A stretch of DNA of 64,000 nucleotides from Streptomyces roseochromogenus subsp. oscitans DS 12.976 (GTDB lineage: Bacteria > Actinomycetota > Actinomycetes > Streptomycetales > Streptomycetaceae), in the NCBI RefSeq assembly GCF_000497445.1, contig NZ_CM002285.1:4999574-5063573 (forward strand), written 5' to 3'. The position numbers and the translations under genes were made by a program. The notes below the pieces were generated by a model, which saw nothing but the letters and a program-made list of their open reading frames with translations, did not search any database and had not been told where the DNA came from. This document shows positions 52,421-61,080 of this stretch, in pieces. How positions within the stretch are numbered: position 1 is the first letter of the stretch; each line of letters opens with the position of its first letter.

Positions 52421-53413
52421 TTAGCTGTTGTTGCCCGCCCGGAGCTTGGCCAGGTCGGACTTGACGGTGTTGACGGGGATCGCGAAGCCGAGGCCGATGC
52501 TGCCCGCGTCCGAGGACGACGAGGACTGCTGACTCGACGAGTACATCGCGGAGTTGATGCCGATGACGTTGCCGCCCGCGTCGATCAGCGCGCCGCCGGA
52601 GTTGCCGGGGTTGAGGGACGCGTCGGTCTGGATCGCCTTGTACGTCGTCGTCGACGAACCCGTGTCGCCGTTGAAGTGACGGCCGCCGAACTGGAACGGC
52701 CAGTTGCCGTCGCCGCCCTGGTTCTGGCCCTGGTTCTCATCGGTGGAGACCGTCACGTCCCGGTTGAGGGCGGAGACGATACCGCTGGTGACGGTGCCGG
52801 TCAGGCCCTCGGGGGAGCCGATCGCGACGACCGAGTCGCCGACCTGGACGCTCGACGAGTTGCCGAGGGACGCGGGCTTCAGACCGGAGGCGCCCTGCAG
52901 CTTGATCAGCGCGAGGTCCTTGGAACTGTCGGTGCCGACGACCTGGGCGGTGTAGCTCTTGCCGTCGCTGGTGCGCACCTTGATGGACTGCGCGCCGGAG
53001 ATGACGTGGTTGTTGGTGACGATCTCGCCGCCCGAGGTGATGATCACGCCGGAGCCGGTGGACGAGCCGTTGCTGAGGGTGGCCTGGATCTCGACCACGC
53101 TCGGGCTGACCGCGGCCGCGATCGCGGCGACGTCGCCCTTCTTGCTGGAGGGCACCACATGGGTGCTCGGGCCGGCGGCGGCGACCGTGTCCTTGCCGGT
53201 CAGCTCCTGGAAGGCGTACGCCGTGCCGCCGCCGACCGCCGCCGCGACGATCGCGACGGCCGCGAGGAGGGCGACCGGACCCCGGTTGCGCTCGCGCTTA
53301 TGGGGAGCGGGATCCGTGGCCGGCTGGTACGGCGGCGGGGGCGGCCACTCGGGGTTCGCGGGAGCGGAGTAGCTGTGCTGCTGCTGGGTGTACGCACCCT
53401 GGCTCTCGGTCAT
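52421..53413 (-). CDS. HtrA/DegP-like trypsin-like membrane protease, PDZ-less
   Basis: This 330-residue protein has a cytoplasmic Gln/Pro-rich head, one transmembrane helix ([22 protein letters not shown]) and an extracellular S1C protease domain. The triad is His in VTNNHV, Asp in DLALIKL and Ser in NPGNSGGAL. It ends soon after the protease domain, so the usual PDZ domain is absent. Its proximity to an MprB/CseC-like two-component pair suggests an envelope stress role. Confidence 0.93.
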   Translation of the reverse strand: MTESQGAYTQQQHSYSAPANPEWPPPPPYQPATDPAPHKRERNRGPVALLAAVAIVAAAVGGGTAYAFQELTGKDTVAAAGPSTHVVPSSKKGDVAAIAAAVSPSVVEIQATLSNGSSTGSGVIITSGGEIVTNNHVISGAQSIKVRTSDGKSYTAQVVGTDSSKDLALIKLQGASGLKPASLGNSSSVQVGDSVVAIGSPEGLTGTVTSGIVSALNRDVTVSTDENQGQNQGGDGNWPFQFGGRHFNGDTGSSTTTYKAIQTDASLNPGNSGGALIDAGGNVIGINSAMYSSSQQSSSSSDAGSIGLGFAIPVNTVKSDLAKLRAGNNS

Positions 53414-53551
53414 GACAAGTAGCCTCCCCGGTGACCATGAGAGCTTCCTGAGTGCTGGCTGAGAAGCCCGGCAGAACCTCGTTTGCCCGATATAAAGACG
53501 GACCGGGGCTGCTCAGGGAAGCCTCTCAGACGAGTCTCACGAAAACACCCC

Positions 53552-53603
53552 AGGGGCGCGGGGAACCGCGCGACCGGCCACCGACGGCCGTAAGCCGCAC
53601 GAC
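53552..53603 (+). repeat. dispersed Streptomyces intergenic repeat, copy 3
   Basis: AGGGGCGCGGGGAACCGCG and the following GACC/GGCC-rich part match the family at 17579, 39393 and 58247. It runs into a tandem array. Confidence 0.7.
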
Positions 53604-53683
53604 GGGCCGGACCAGCGGAGCCACGGCCGGACCAGCGGAGCCACGGCCGGACCAGCGGAGCTACGGCCGGACCAGCGGAGCTA
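53604..53683 (+). repeat. four 20-bp tandem repeats at the end of the lacI-type gene
   Basis: The unit CGGCCGGACCAGCGGAGC[CT]A is repeated four times and touches the stop codon of the regulator gene at 53681. The first two units differ from the last two by one base. Confidence 0.85.
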
Positions 53684-54703
53684 CTGGCAGCCGCAGGACG
53701 TCCGCACCACCAGCCGGGACGGGAACGTCTTCAGCCGCTCCCGGCGCGACCCCGCGACCCGCAGCCCGTCGTCCAGGACCAGGTCGACCGCCGCCCGGGC
53801 CATCGCCGAGCGGTCCGAGGCGACCGTGGTCAGCGGCGGGTCGGCGAGCGCCGCCTCCTTGATGTCGTCGAAGCCGGCCACCCCCAGCTCGCCGGGCACG
53901 TCGATGCGCAGCTCGCGCGCGGCCCGCAGCAGGCCGATCGCCTGGTCGTCGGTGGAGCAGAAGACCGCCGGCGGGCGGTGCGGCCCGGAGAGGACGTCGA
54001 GGGCGACGCGATAGGCGTCGTAGCGGTTGTACGGCGCCTCGAACAGCCGGCCCTCGGTGGACAGCCCCGCCTCGGCCATGGCCCGCTTCCAGCCCTCGAC
54101 GTGGTCGGAGACCGGGTCGCCGACGGCCGGTGTCTCCGCCGTACCGCCCATACAGGCGACGTACTCGTAGCCGTGCTCCAGCAGATGGCGTACGGCGAGC
54201 TGGGCGCCGCCCAGGTCGTCCGTGACGACGGCGACATCGTCGATGGCCTCGGGCCGCTCGTGCAGCAGGACCACCCGGGCGTCCCAGGCGTCGATCTCGG
54301 CGGCGGCCAGATCGTTCAGGGCGTGCGAGACGAGGATGAGCCCGGAGACGCGCATGCCCAGGAAGGCGCGCAGATAGTGGACCTCGCGTTCACCGATGTA
54401 ATCGGTGTTGCCGACCAGGACCATCTTCCCGCGCTCGGAGGCGGCCTGCTCGACCGCGTGCGCCATCTCGCCGAAGAAGGGCTGGCGGGCGTCGGGGATG
54501 ATCAGGCCTATGAGGTCGGTGCGGCGCGAGGCCATCGCCTGGGCGACCCGGTCGGGGCGGTACCCCAGCTCCTTGATCGCGGCGAGGACACGCTCGCGCG
54601 TGGCCGGGGCGACCGGCCGGGGTCCGTTGTTGATGACATAGCTGACAACGGCGGTCGAAGTTCCCGCCAGCCGCGCCACATCATCCCGAGTCACCTTGGC
54701 CAC
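53681..54703 (-). CDS. LacI-family transcriptional regulator
   Basis: This 340-residue regulator has an N-terminal helix-turn-helix and hinge ([29 protein letters not shown]), then a periplasmic-binding-like sugar domain with [13 protein letters not shown] and [18 protein letters not shown]. The ligand is probably a carbohydrate; no sugar gene is adjacent. GTG 54703 lies 6 bases after TAGACT, so a leaderless message is possible. Confidence 0.92.
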   Translation of the reverse strand: MAKVTRDDVARLAGTSTAVVSYVINNGPRPVAPATRERVLAAIKELGYRPDRVAQAMASRRTDLIGLIIPDARQPFFGEMAHAVEQAASERGKMVLVGNTDYIGEREVHYLRAFLGMRVSGLILVSHALNDLAAAEIDAWDARVVLLHERPEAIDDVAVVTDDLGGAQLAVRHLLEHGYEYVACMGGTAETPAVGDPVSDHVEGWKRAMAEAGLSTEGRLFEAPYNRYDAYRVALDVLSGPHRPPAVFCSTDDQAIGLLRAARELRIDVPGELGVAGFDDIKEAALADPPLTTVASDRSAMARAAVDLVLDDGLRVAGSRRERLKTFPSRLVVRTSCGCQ

Positions 54704-54800
54704 GCGCGGAGTCTACGCGGATGGACCCGCTCTGGGCAGGGCGTATCAGTGCTTGGATGTGCGGAAGCAATGCCCCGCCCGAGCCCGTTCCATGCATGCG

Positions 54801-55610
54801 CTAGACGTCTGCGTGGATCTCCTCGCCGCTCGGCACGGCGGAGGCGTCCGCATCTTCCGCCTTTGCCCGGTCCGCCCTGGCCCTGGCCTCCTCGCCGGAC
54901 CGGCCGGTCTTGTCGCCGGACCGGTCGGACCGGTCGGCCTTCTCGGGCGTAACGAATCGATAACCGACGTTCCGTACGGTGCCGATCAGCGACTCGTGCT
55001 CAGGGCCGAGCTTGGCGCGCAGCCGCCGTACGTGCACGTCGACCGTCCGGGTGCCGCCGAAGTAGTCGTAGCCCCACACCTCCTGCAGCAGCTGGGCGCG
55101 GGTGAAGACCCGGCCCGGGTGCTGGGCGAGGTACTTCAGCAGCTCGAACTCCTTGAAGGTCAGGTCGAGGACCCGCCCCTTGAGTTTCGCGCTGTACGTC
55201 GCCTCGTCCACGGACAGGTCGCCGTTGCGGATCTCCATCGGGGAGTCGTCGTTGACGATCTGCTGCCGGCCCATGGCCAGCCGCAGCCGCGCCTCCACCT
55301 CCGCGGGGCCGGCGGTGTCGAGGAGCACGTCGTCGATGCCCCAGTCGGCGGTGACGGCGGCGAGGCCGCCCTCGGTGACGACGAGGATCAGCGGACAGCC
55401 GGGGCCGGTGGAGCGCAGCAGCTGACACAGGCTGCGCACCTGCGGCAGGTCGCGGCGGCCGTCGACGAGGATGACGTCGGCGCCCGGGGTGTCGACCAGG
55501 GCGGGGCCCTCCGCCGGGGCGACCCGCACGTTGTGCAGAAGCAGGCCGAGGGCGGGGAGCACCTCCGTCGACGGCTGGAGGGCGTTGGTCAGGAGCAGCA
55601 GAGAACTCAT
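54801..55610 (-). CDS. glnR: nitrogen regulator GlnR
   Basis: This 269-residue OmpR-type orphan regulator is recognised by its whole sequence, starting [20 protein letters not shown]. The winged helix [20 protein letters not shown], then [20 protein letters not shown] is characteristic. The receiver part lacks the normal phosphorylation pocket, as known for GlnR. It is the master regulator of nitrogen assimilation (glnA, amtB, nir genes). The C-terminus is a charged disordered tail. ATG 55610 has GAGGAGG upstream. Confidence 0.95.
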   Translation of the reverse strand: MSSLLLLTNALQPSTEVLPALGLLLHNVRVAPAEGPALVDTPGADVILVDGRRDLPQVRSLCQLLRSTGPGCPLILVVTEGGLAAVTADWGIDDVLLDTAGPAEVEARLRLAMGRQQIVNDDSPMEIRNGDLSVDEATYSAKLKGRVLDLTFKEFELLKYLAQHPGRVFTRAQLLQEVWGYDYFGGTRTVDVHVRRLRAKLGPEHESLIGTVRNVGYRFVTPEKADRSDRSGDKTGRSGEEARARADRAKAEDADASAVPSGEEIHADV

Positions 55611-55735
55611 ACGTCTGGTTCCTCCTCGGTCCCTGCGAGGCTGTGCGGACGGGCACTGCTCTGCGATCCCGAAGGCCCCGTACACACCCACGGTCACCTG
55701 AGGTTTCCCGCTTCGTATACAACGCTTCCGAAAGC

Positions 55736-55770
55736 ACAAAAGGACCCGGGGGCTGCGCTGCCCGAGTCCT
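55736..55770 (-). terminator. factor-independent terminator upstream of glnR
   Basis: On the minus strand AGGACTCGGG pairs with CCCGGGTCCT (one mismatch) around a 10-base loop and is followed by TTTTG. It lies 126 bases before glnR, where no minus-strand gene ends, so it may be an attenuator or insulator. Confidence 0.7.
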
Positions 55771-55792
55771 CATGCCCAGCAGAATAGCCCAC

Positions 55793-56644
55793 ATGAGGAA
55801 CCGTCCGGCAGGTCAAGTGGTGCATTCCACCGTTCGTCCGAATCCCGAGACAGGCAGACAGGCCTCTATCAGGACGTTTCTGCGCACCGCCGACGGGGTT
55901 CCGATCGATTTCGTATACGACCCGGGCACCTTCGTATACGAAACACTCCCGGACGTCGGCCGTTCCCCCTCCCGTGGCCTGGTGTTCGTCGTCGCGCACG
56001 GCTTCACCGGGGACGTGGACCGCCCGCACGTACGAAGGGTGGCGGGCGTCCTGGCCCGTTACGGCGCGGTCGTCACCTTCTCCTTCCGCGGCCACGGGCG
56101 CTCCGGAGGCCGGTCCACGGTCGGCGACAAGGAGGTCCTGGACCTCGCGGCCGCCGTCGAGTGGGCCCGCGGCCGCGGCCACGCGCGCGTGGCGACCGTC
56201 GGCTTCTCCATGGGCGGCTCGGTGGTCCTGCGCCACGCGGCCCTGCACCCCGGCACGACGGACGCGGTGGTCTCGGTCAGCGCCCCCGCCCGCTGGTACT
56301 ACCGGGGCACGGCCCCCATGCGCTGGCTGCACTGGCTGGTCACCCGCCCCGAGGGCCGTCTGGTCGGCCGCTACGGCCTGCGCACCCGCATCCATCACCG
56401 CGACTGGGACCCGGTACCGCTGTCACCGGTGCAGGCGGTCCCCAGGATCGCCCCCGCTCCCCTTCTGATCGTGCACGGCGACCGCGACGGCTACTTCCCC
56501 CTCGACCACCCCCGGATGCTCGCCGAGGCGGCCGGTGACCACGGGGAACTGTGGGTGGAGCCGGGCATGGGCCACGCGGAGCACGCGGCGGACGACGCGC
56601 TGCTCGCCCGGATCGCGGACTGGACTGTGGCCCGGGCGGGCTAG
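55793..56644 (+). CDS. alpha/beta hydrolase
   Basis: This is a 283-residue hydrolase. The nucleophile elbow is GFSMGGSVVL, the oxyanion region VVAHGFTGD, the Asp in HGDRDGYFP and the His in GMGHAEHA. It is probably cytosolic and acts on an ester or thioester of unknown nature. The N-terminus contains two FVY-containing segments encoded by TTCGTATAC palindromes. ATG 55793 is chosen; ATG 55772 is possible. The moaD-like gene follows after 57 bases. Confidence 0.88.
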   Translation: MRNRPAGQVVHSTVRPNPETGRQASIRTFLRTADGVPIDFVYDPGTFVYETLPDVGRSPSRGLVFVVAHGFTGDVDRPHVRRVAGVLARYGAVVTFSFRGHGRSGGRSTVGDKEVLDLAAAVEWARGRGHARVATVGFSMGGSVVLRHAALHPGTTDAVVSVSAPARWYYRGTAPMRWLHWLVTRPEGRLVGRYGLRTRIHHRDWDPVPLSPVQAVPRIAPAPLLIVHGDRDGYFPLDHPRMLAEAAGDHGELWVEPGMGHAEHAADDALLARIADWTVARAG

Positions 56645-56701
56645 CCTGACACCATCTGTTCTCTGTCTTTGAATTTCCCTTGCCGTCGATTGAGGAACGA
56701 G

Positions 56702-56956
56702 ATGCCCCAGGTCACGGTGCGCTACTGGGCCGCCGCGAAGGCCGCGGCCCAGGTCGCCGAGGAGCCGTACGACGCGGACACGCTCGCCGACGCGCTGGCC
56801 GCCGTACGCGCGCGACACCCCGGTGAACTCACGCGCGTGCTGCAGCGATGCTCCTTCCTCATCGACGGTGACCCCGTCGGGACCCGCGCGCATGAGACGG
56901 TACGGCTGGCCGAGGGCGGCACGGTCGAGGTGCTCCCGCCGTTCGCAGGAGGGTGA
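56702..56956 (+). CDS. MoaD/ThiS-family sulfur carrier protein
   Basis: This 84-residue beta-grasp protein ends in the diagnostic Gly-Gly (PPFAGG), the site of thiocarboxylate formation. VRYWAAAKAAAQVAEEPYDADTLADAL is typical of MoaD. It carries sulfur for molybdopterin or another pathway. GAGGAACGAG precedes ATG 56702. The next gene starts 4 bases after its stop. Confidence 0.9.
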   Translation: MPQVTVRYWAAAKAAAQVAEEPYDADTLADALAAVRARHPGELTRVLQRCSFLIDGDPVGTRAHETVRLAEGGTVEVLPPFAGG

Positions 56957-56960
56957 GGCG

Positions 56961-58208
56961 ATGAGCGACCAGCCGTATCAGGGCGGTCAGCCCTATCAGG
57001 GCAACCCGTACGAGGGCTACGAGGGTTACGACCCTTATCAGCAGCATCAGAATCAGCAGCAGCAATGGCCCCAGCAGGACCAGTACGCCGGACACGGGCA
57101 GCAGCAGCCCGGCTACGACCCCCAGCTCACCCAGCACTGGCAGGGGCAGACCTGGGACTCACAGACGCACGCGTCGCTGCAGACGCCCGCGCAGGCGTCG
57201 GAGACGGCGTATCTGCCGCCGCAGCAGCAGTACGAGGGGCAGTACCACCAACAGCAGCAGCCGTACGCGGGCCCGTACACATCGGCGCCCCAGCCCCAGC
57301 CGATGGCGCAGCCGCAGCCGCAGCCGATGCCGCAGTCGCGGCCTGAACGGACGGCCGCACCCGCACCGAAACCAGCACCGGCACCGGCACCGGAAGCCGT
57401 ACCGGAGTCCGAGCCGGACTACGGACCCGCCACGCTCGCCGGCAACGCCCGGATCACCGATGCCCAGCGGGCGCGGCTGGAGGGCCGTTCGCCGATCATC
57501 GAGCCCGGCATGCAGCCGGCGCTGCTGACCGCGGTGCTGGGTCTGCTCCTGGCGGTGACGGCGCCGGTCGCCTCGTACGCGCTGGTCGCCCCCCTGGTGG
57601 TGCTCCAGGCGGTGACGGCGGCGGGCTGGTTCCGGCTGAACGGTATGTGGCCGGCCCGGCAGGGCATCGCGCTGGCGTTCGCGGGCGGGCTCGCCGCCGA
57701 CGTGGCCGTCCTGGTCGCAGGCCGCGACAATGCGCCCGCCGCGATCCTCGGCCCCCTCGGCGTCTGGGTTCTGCTGTCCCTGGTCCTGCAGCTGCGTTCG
57801 CACGCCTCGCCGGACGAGCGGATGTACGGCCTGATGGCGACGGTTGTCTCGGCGGCGCTGTCGGTACTGGCCACCGGGTATCTGGGCGCCGACCCGCACG
57901 CGGTGTCCGTGGGCGCGGCGGCGGTGGCCGTGGCGATGGTGGCGAAGGCTCTGCCGTTGCCCGGGCCGGCCGCGATCGTGGTGTCGCTGCTGGCCGCCGC
58001 GGGTGCGGGGATCGCCGTGGGCGATGTGACGGGGCTGGGCCCGAAGGGGGCGGCCCTGGGCGTGGCGGCGGGCGTCTGCGCCCTGATCGGCCACCGGGTC
58101 GCGAGCTACGACTACCCGTCCCGTTTCGTCCACTTCACGGCTGGCGTGGCCCTGCCCCTGTCGGCGGCGGCCCCGGCGGTCTGGGTACTGGGGCGCGCCC
58201 TGGGCTAG
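56961..58208 (+). CDS. Gln/Tyr-rich multi-pass membrane protein
   Basis: This 415-residue protein has a disordered N-terminal half rich in Gln, Tyr and Pro (QPYQGNPYEGYEGYDPYQQ), then about nine membrane helices (residues 185-410). No transporter or enzyme motif is seen. It follows the MoaD-like gene by 4 bases and may be co-transcribed. The polar head could mediate assembly at the membrane or septum. Confidence 0.8.
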   Translation: MSDQPYQGGQPYQGNPYEGYEGYDPYQQHQNQQQQWPQQDQYAGHGQQQPGYDPQLTQHWQGQTWDSQTHASLQTPAQASETAYLPPQQQYEGQYHQQQQPYAGPYTSAPQPQPMAQPQPQPMPQSRPERTAAPAPKPAPAPAPEAVPESEPDYGPATLAGNARITDAQRARLEGRSPIIEPGMQPALLTAVLGLLLAVTAPVASYALVAPLVVLQAVTAAGWFRLNGMWPARQGIALAFAGGLAADVAVLVAGRDNAPAAILGPLGVWVLLSLVLQLRSHASPDERMYGLMATVVSAALSVLATGYLGADPHAVSVGAAAVAVAMVAKALPLPGPAAIVVSLLAAAGAGIAVGDVTGLGPKGAALGVAAGVCALIGHRVASYDYPSRFVHFTAGVALPLSAAAPAVWVLGRALG

Positions 58209-58246
58209 GCGCCGCGCCCCTGGGCAGGCGAGCTGCAGCGTGCTCA

Positions 58247-58300
58247 AGGGGCGCGGGGAACTGCGCGACAAGCCACGATGGACCCGCACCCGGCAATGGC
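58247..58300 (+). repeat. dispersed Streptomyces intergenic repeat, copy 4
   Basis: AAGGGGCGCGGGGAACTGCG, then CGACAAGCCACGATGGACCC. It belongs to the same family as copies at 17579, 39393 and 53552. Confidence 0.75.
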
Positions 58301-58329
58301 GAGGTACTTCCCGTGGCGAGTAGCCGAAG

Positions 58330-58372
58330 GGCCGTACCCCCACTGGCGTCCAACCCCAGGGGTACGGCCTTT
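58330..58372. terminator. bidirectional terminator
   Basis: GGCCGTACCCC pairs with GGGGTACGGCC around an 18-base loop and is followed by TTTC on the plus strand. It separates convergent genes. Confidence 0.85.
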
Positions 58373-58395
58373 CAGCCCGTCACTGCTGCATTCGC

Positions 58396-58683
58396 TCAGA
58401 TGGCGATGGCGACCTCGGCAAGCCCGCCCTTCTGGGCGACAACCGTGCGATCGGCGGAGCCGCCCGGTACGAGCGCCCGCAGGGTCCACGTGCCCTCGGC
58501 CGCGTAGAACCGGAACTGACCGGTCGCCGAGGTCGGAACCTCCGCGGTGAACTCGCCGGTCGAGTCGAGCAGACGGACGTATGCCGTCACCGGCTCGCCG
58601 TCACGGGTCACCTGACCCTGGATCGTGGTCTCACCGGGCTTGATCGTCGAGGCGTCCGGACCGCCGGCCTTCGCTCCACACAT
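58396..58683 (-). CDS. DUF1416-family protein
   Basis: This 95-residue beta-rich protein starts MCGAKAGGPD and contains GETTIQGQVTRDGEPVTAYVRLLD, the DUF1416 pattern (a transthyretin/CarboxypepD-like fold). It regularly follows sulfurtransferase genes in actinobacteria, as here 27 bases after. It is probably a partner in sulfur transfer; the mechanism is unknown. Confidence 0.92.
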   Translation of the reverse strand: MCGAKAGGPDASTIKPGETTIQGQVTRDGEPVTAYVRLLDSTGEFTAEVPTSATGQFRFYAAEGTWTLRALVPGGSADRTVVAQKGGLAEVAIAI

Positions 58684-58710
58684 GCTGTTTCTCCTGATGA
58701 AGGGGGTGTC

Positions 58711-59550
58711 TTACTTGCCGGCGCCGAGCTCGATCGGCACGCCGACGAGGGAGCCGTACTCGGTCCAGGAACCGTCGTAGTTCTTGACGTTCTCGACGCC
58801 GAGCAGCTCGTGCAGCACGAACCAGGTCAGGGCCGAGCGCTCACCGATGCGGCAGTAGGCGATCGTGTCCTTGGCGAGGTCCACGTCCTCCTCGGCGTAG
58901 AGGGCCTTCAGGTCCTCGTCCGACTTGAACGTGCCGTCGTCGTTGGCGTTCTTCGACCACGGGATGTTCTTCGCGCTCGGGACGTGACCCGGACGCTGCG
59001 ACTGCTCCTGCGGCAGGTGCGCCGGGGCGAGCAGCTTGCCGGAGAACTCGTCGGGCGAGCGCACGTCGACCAGGTTGTACGAGCCGATCGCGGCGACGAC
59101 GTCGTCACGGAAGGCACGGATGGCGGTGTTCTGCGGCTTGGCCTTGTAGGTGGTCTCGGCGCGTTCCGGGACCTCCTCGACCAGCTCGCGGGCGTCCAGT
59201 TCCCACTTCTTGCGGCCGCCGTCGAGAAGCTTGACGTTGTCGTGGCCGTAGAGCTTGAAGTACCAGTAGGCGTACGACGCGAACCAGTTGTTGTTGCCGC
59301 CGTAGAGGATCACCAGGGTGTCGTTGGCGATGCCCTTCGCCGACAGGAGCTTCTCGAAGCCGGCCTGGTCGATGAAGTCGCGGCGGACCGGGTCCTGCAG
59401 GTCCTTGGTCCAGTCGATACGGATCGCGTTCTTGATGTGGTTCTTCTCGTAGGCGGACGTGTCCTCGTCCACCTCCACGATCGCGATGTTGGGGTTGTCC
59501 AGGTTGTCCTGGACCCAGTCGGCGTCGACGAGGACGTCGCTGCGGCTCAT
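58711..59550 (-). CDS. thiosulfate/3-mercaptopyruvate sulfurtransferase
   Basis: This is a 279-residue double-rhodanese protein. The active-site Cys is in AYCRIGERSALTW; the N-terminal domain lacks a Cys, as usual. Actinobacterial relatives are annotated CysA or SseA and move sulfane sulfur to acceptors. ATG 59550 follows GGAGGAGAAAG. A leaderless Cys-containing leader peptide lies 126 bases upstream, suggesting control by cysteine supply. Confidence 0.95.
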   Translation of the reverse strand: MSRSDVLVDADWVQDNLDNPNIAIVEVDEDTSAYEKNHIKNAIRIDWTKDLQDPVRRDFIDQAGFEKLLSAKGIANDTLVILYGGNNNWFASYAYWYFKLYGHDNVKLLDGGRKKWELDARELVEEVPERAETTYKAKPQNTAIRAFRDDVVAAIGSYNLVDVRSPDEFSGKLLAPAHLPQEQSQRPGHVPSAKNIPWSKNANDDGTFKSDEDLKALYAEEDVDLAKDTIAYCRIGERSALTWFVLHELLGVENVKNYDGSWTEYGSLVGVPIELGAGK

Positions 59551-59675
59551 GCTCTTTCTCCTCCGGGGCAGTTGCGGCAGGGCGTGCGAGTAGAGAGGGG
59601 GGGTGCGCGCGTACGGCGCACGGGTGCCCTTCCAGCAGGGCAGGGGGTGAGACGCGGAAGTTCGGGGACTTTCGC

Positions 59676-59756
59676 TCAGAAGGGGCGACAGAGCATGGCG
59701 GCAACGCGGCACAGGTCCACTGCCCGCCGCTTCGTGAGATCCGCCTGTCGCCTCAT
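59676..59756 (-). CDS. 26-residue putative leader peptide with Cys codons
   Basis: This is a known type of actinobacterial leader peptide: RRQADLTKRRAVDLC, then RVAAMLC and RPF. Two Cys codons lie close to the end, fitting ribosome-mediated attenuation by cysteine limitation in front of a sulfur gene. The ATG (59756) lies 7 bases after a -10 box, so it is leaderless. Confidence 0.85.
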   Translation of the reverse strand: MRRQADLTKRRAVDLCRVAAMLCRPF

Positions 59757-59763
59757 GGGCTCG

Positions 59764-59793
59764 ATCGTAGGGACGTCCGGGCGGGCGTGTCAC
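59764..59793 (-). promoter_or_regulatory. promoter of the leader peptide
   Basis: On the minus strand GTGACA and TACGAT are separated by 18 bases. TACGAT ends 7 bases before the leader peptide ATG. Confidence 0.7.
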
Positions 59794-59841
59794 CGGTGTG
59801 TCATATGACGAGACGCGATCGTCCGTATAGTGGGATGAGAA

Positions 59842-59879
59842 AAGCGCTCGGCGGCCGTCGCGTGGCCTGCCGAGCGCTT
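59842..59879 (-). terminator. terminator of the DUF2993 gene
   Basis: AAGCGCTCGGC pairs perfectly with GCCGAGCGCTT and is followed by TTCTC on the minus strand. It lies 75 bases after the DUF2993 stop. Confidence 0.85.
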
Positions 59880-59953
59880 GTTCGGGTCTCGTATCTACGC
59901 TACGGACGACATCGTCTCGCCAGTCGGACGATCCTTGTCCATGAGCGTTACTG

Positions 59954-60691
59954 CTACCCCGCCAGCTTGACGTCGGAACCCTTCACCGTGATCTCCACAC
60001 CATTCGCCGCGGCCTGCACCTTGTCCAGCTTGATGCCGCCGGGCAGCTGGTCGACGGCCTGCTGGAAGTCGGTGATCTCACGGATGCGGCTGTCGGCGAT
60101 CGCGGCGGCGCCGAGCCTGGGCAGCGAGTCGGCGTGGACCTGCACCTTGTCGTTCTCGACGGTCACCGAGCTGAGCACCGGCACCGTGTGCTTGATCCCC
60201 AGGGCGGAGATGGTGCCCTCGACCATGACCTTGATCTTGCCGTTGCCGCCGTCGGAGAGGCCGACGATCCGGGCCGTGATCCCGGGGGCGACCTCGGTCG
60301 GCTGGGACTTGGCGGTCTTCAACAGCTCGGAGTACGAGATCGTCGCGGTGCCGGTGGCGCTGTCCGCGGTGGCCGAGCTGTAGTCCCCGGAGAAGGAGAC
60401 GCCCTTCATGTCGGCCTTCAGGTCGTCGATCCGGATCGTCTTCCCGTCGGTCCCGGTGGCGGCGTCGTAGTCCTTGATCCCGACCTCGACGTCGTCGAGC
60501 GATCCGCCCGCGACCTGGGTCAGGAACGGGAACCCCTTGATGTTCACATCCGGCGTCGATGCGAGCTTCTCCGTCGACTTCAGCTTGCCGGCCGCCTCCC
60601 CCTCGGCGAAGTGCACGGCGACCCGGTCCGCGATCACGAACAGCCCACCCAGGATCACGACGAGGATCAGGATTATTCGCAGGGCGCGCAT
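59954..60691 (-). CDS. DUF2993 (LmeA-like) envelope protein
   Basis: This 245-residue protein has an N-terminal membrane anchor (LRIILILVVILGGLFVIADRV), then an extracellular lipid-binding-like domain of repeated amphipathic strands (NIKGFPFLTQVAGGSLDDVEV). LmeA in mycobacteria takes part in lipomannan/mannan elongation; DUF2993 proteins in Streptomyces are less studied. The length is typical. It diverges from the DUF3099 gene. Confidence 0.88.
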   Translation of the reverse strand: MRALRIILILVVILGGLFVIADRVAVHFAEGEAAGKLKSTEKLASTPDVNIKGFPFLTQVAGGSLDDVEVGIKDYDAATGTDGKTIRIDDLKADMKGVSFSGDYSSATADSATGTATISYSELLKTAKSQPTEVAPGITARIVGLSDGGNGKIKVMVEGTISALGIKHTVPVLSSVTVENDKVQVHADSLPRLGAAAIADSRIREITDFQQAVDQLPGGIKLDKVQAAANGVEITVKGSDVKLAG

Positions 60692-60776
60692 GTGGTGTTT
60701 CCCCCCGGGGCGGAGACTGGTGTGGCTACGTCACGGTAACCCTGCGGGCCGGTCGGGGGCTGCGATTGTGGATCAG

Positions 60777-60810
60777 TTGTGACAGGGACCTCCGGACCTA
60801 CCCTGGTCTT
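60777..60810 (+). promoter_or_regulatory. leaderless promoter of the DUF3099 gene
   Basis: TTGTGA (60777-60782) and TACCCT (60799-60804) are 16 bases apart, and the ATG starts 6 bases after the -10 box. No ribosome binding site precedes the ATG. Confidence 0.6.
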
Positions 60811-61074
60811 ATGTACGCGCGGCGGCGGCACATCTACTTCGCCATGATGGGGACGTGCATCGGCCTCTTCGTCCTGGCCTGGGGAGTCGTACGCCTCTGG
60901 TCGGTCCCGGCGGCCGTCGCCATGTGTGTGGTGGCCATGCTCATCCCACCGGTCGCCGCGATGGTCGCGAACCGGCGGGGCCCGGAGGACCGCTGGTGGG
61001 ACGACCCGTCCGGCGATCCCCAGTCCGACGAGTGGTGGGACGAACTGGACGGCAAGAAGCCCCCGCGCTCGTGA
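60811..61074 (+). CDS. DUF3099 membrane protein
   Basis: This 87-residue protein has two membrane helices (about residues 9-30 and 32-52) and an acidic Trp-rich tail (EDRWWDDPSGDPQSDEWWDE), the DUF3099 pattern. The function is unknown. It ends 6 bases before the convergent DsrE gene. Confidence 0.88.
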   Translation: MYARRRHIYFAMMGTCIGLFVLAWGVVRLWSVPAAVAMCVVAMLIPPVAAMVANRRGPEDRWWDDPSGDPQSDEWWDELDGKKPPRS

Positions 61075-61080
61075 CAAGGC

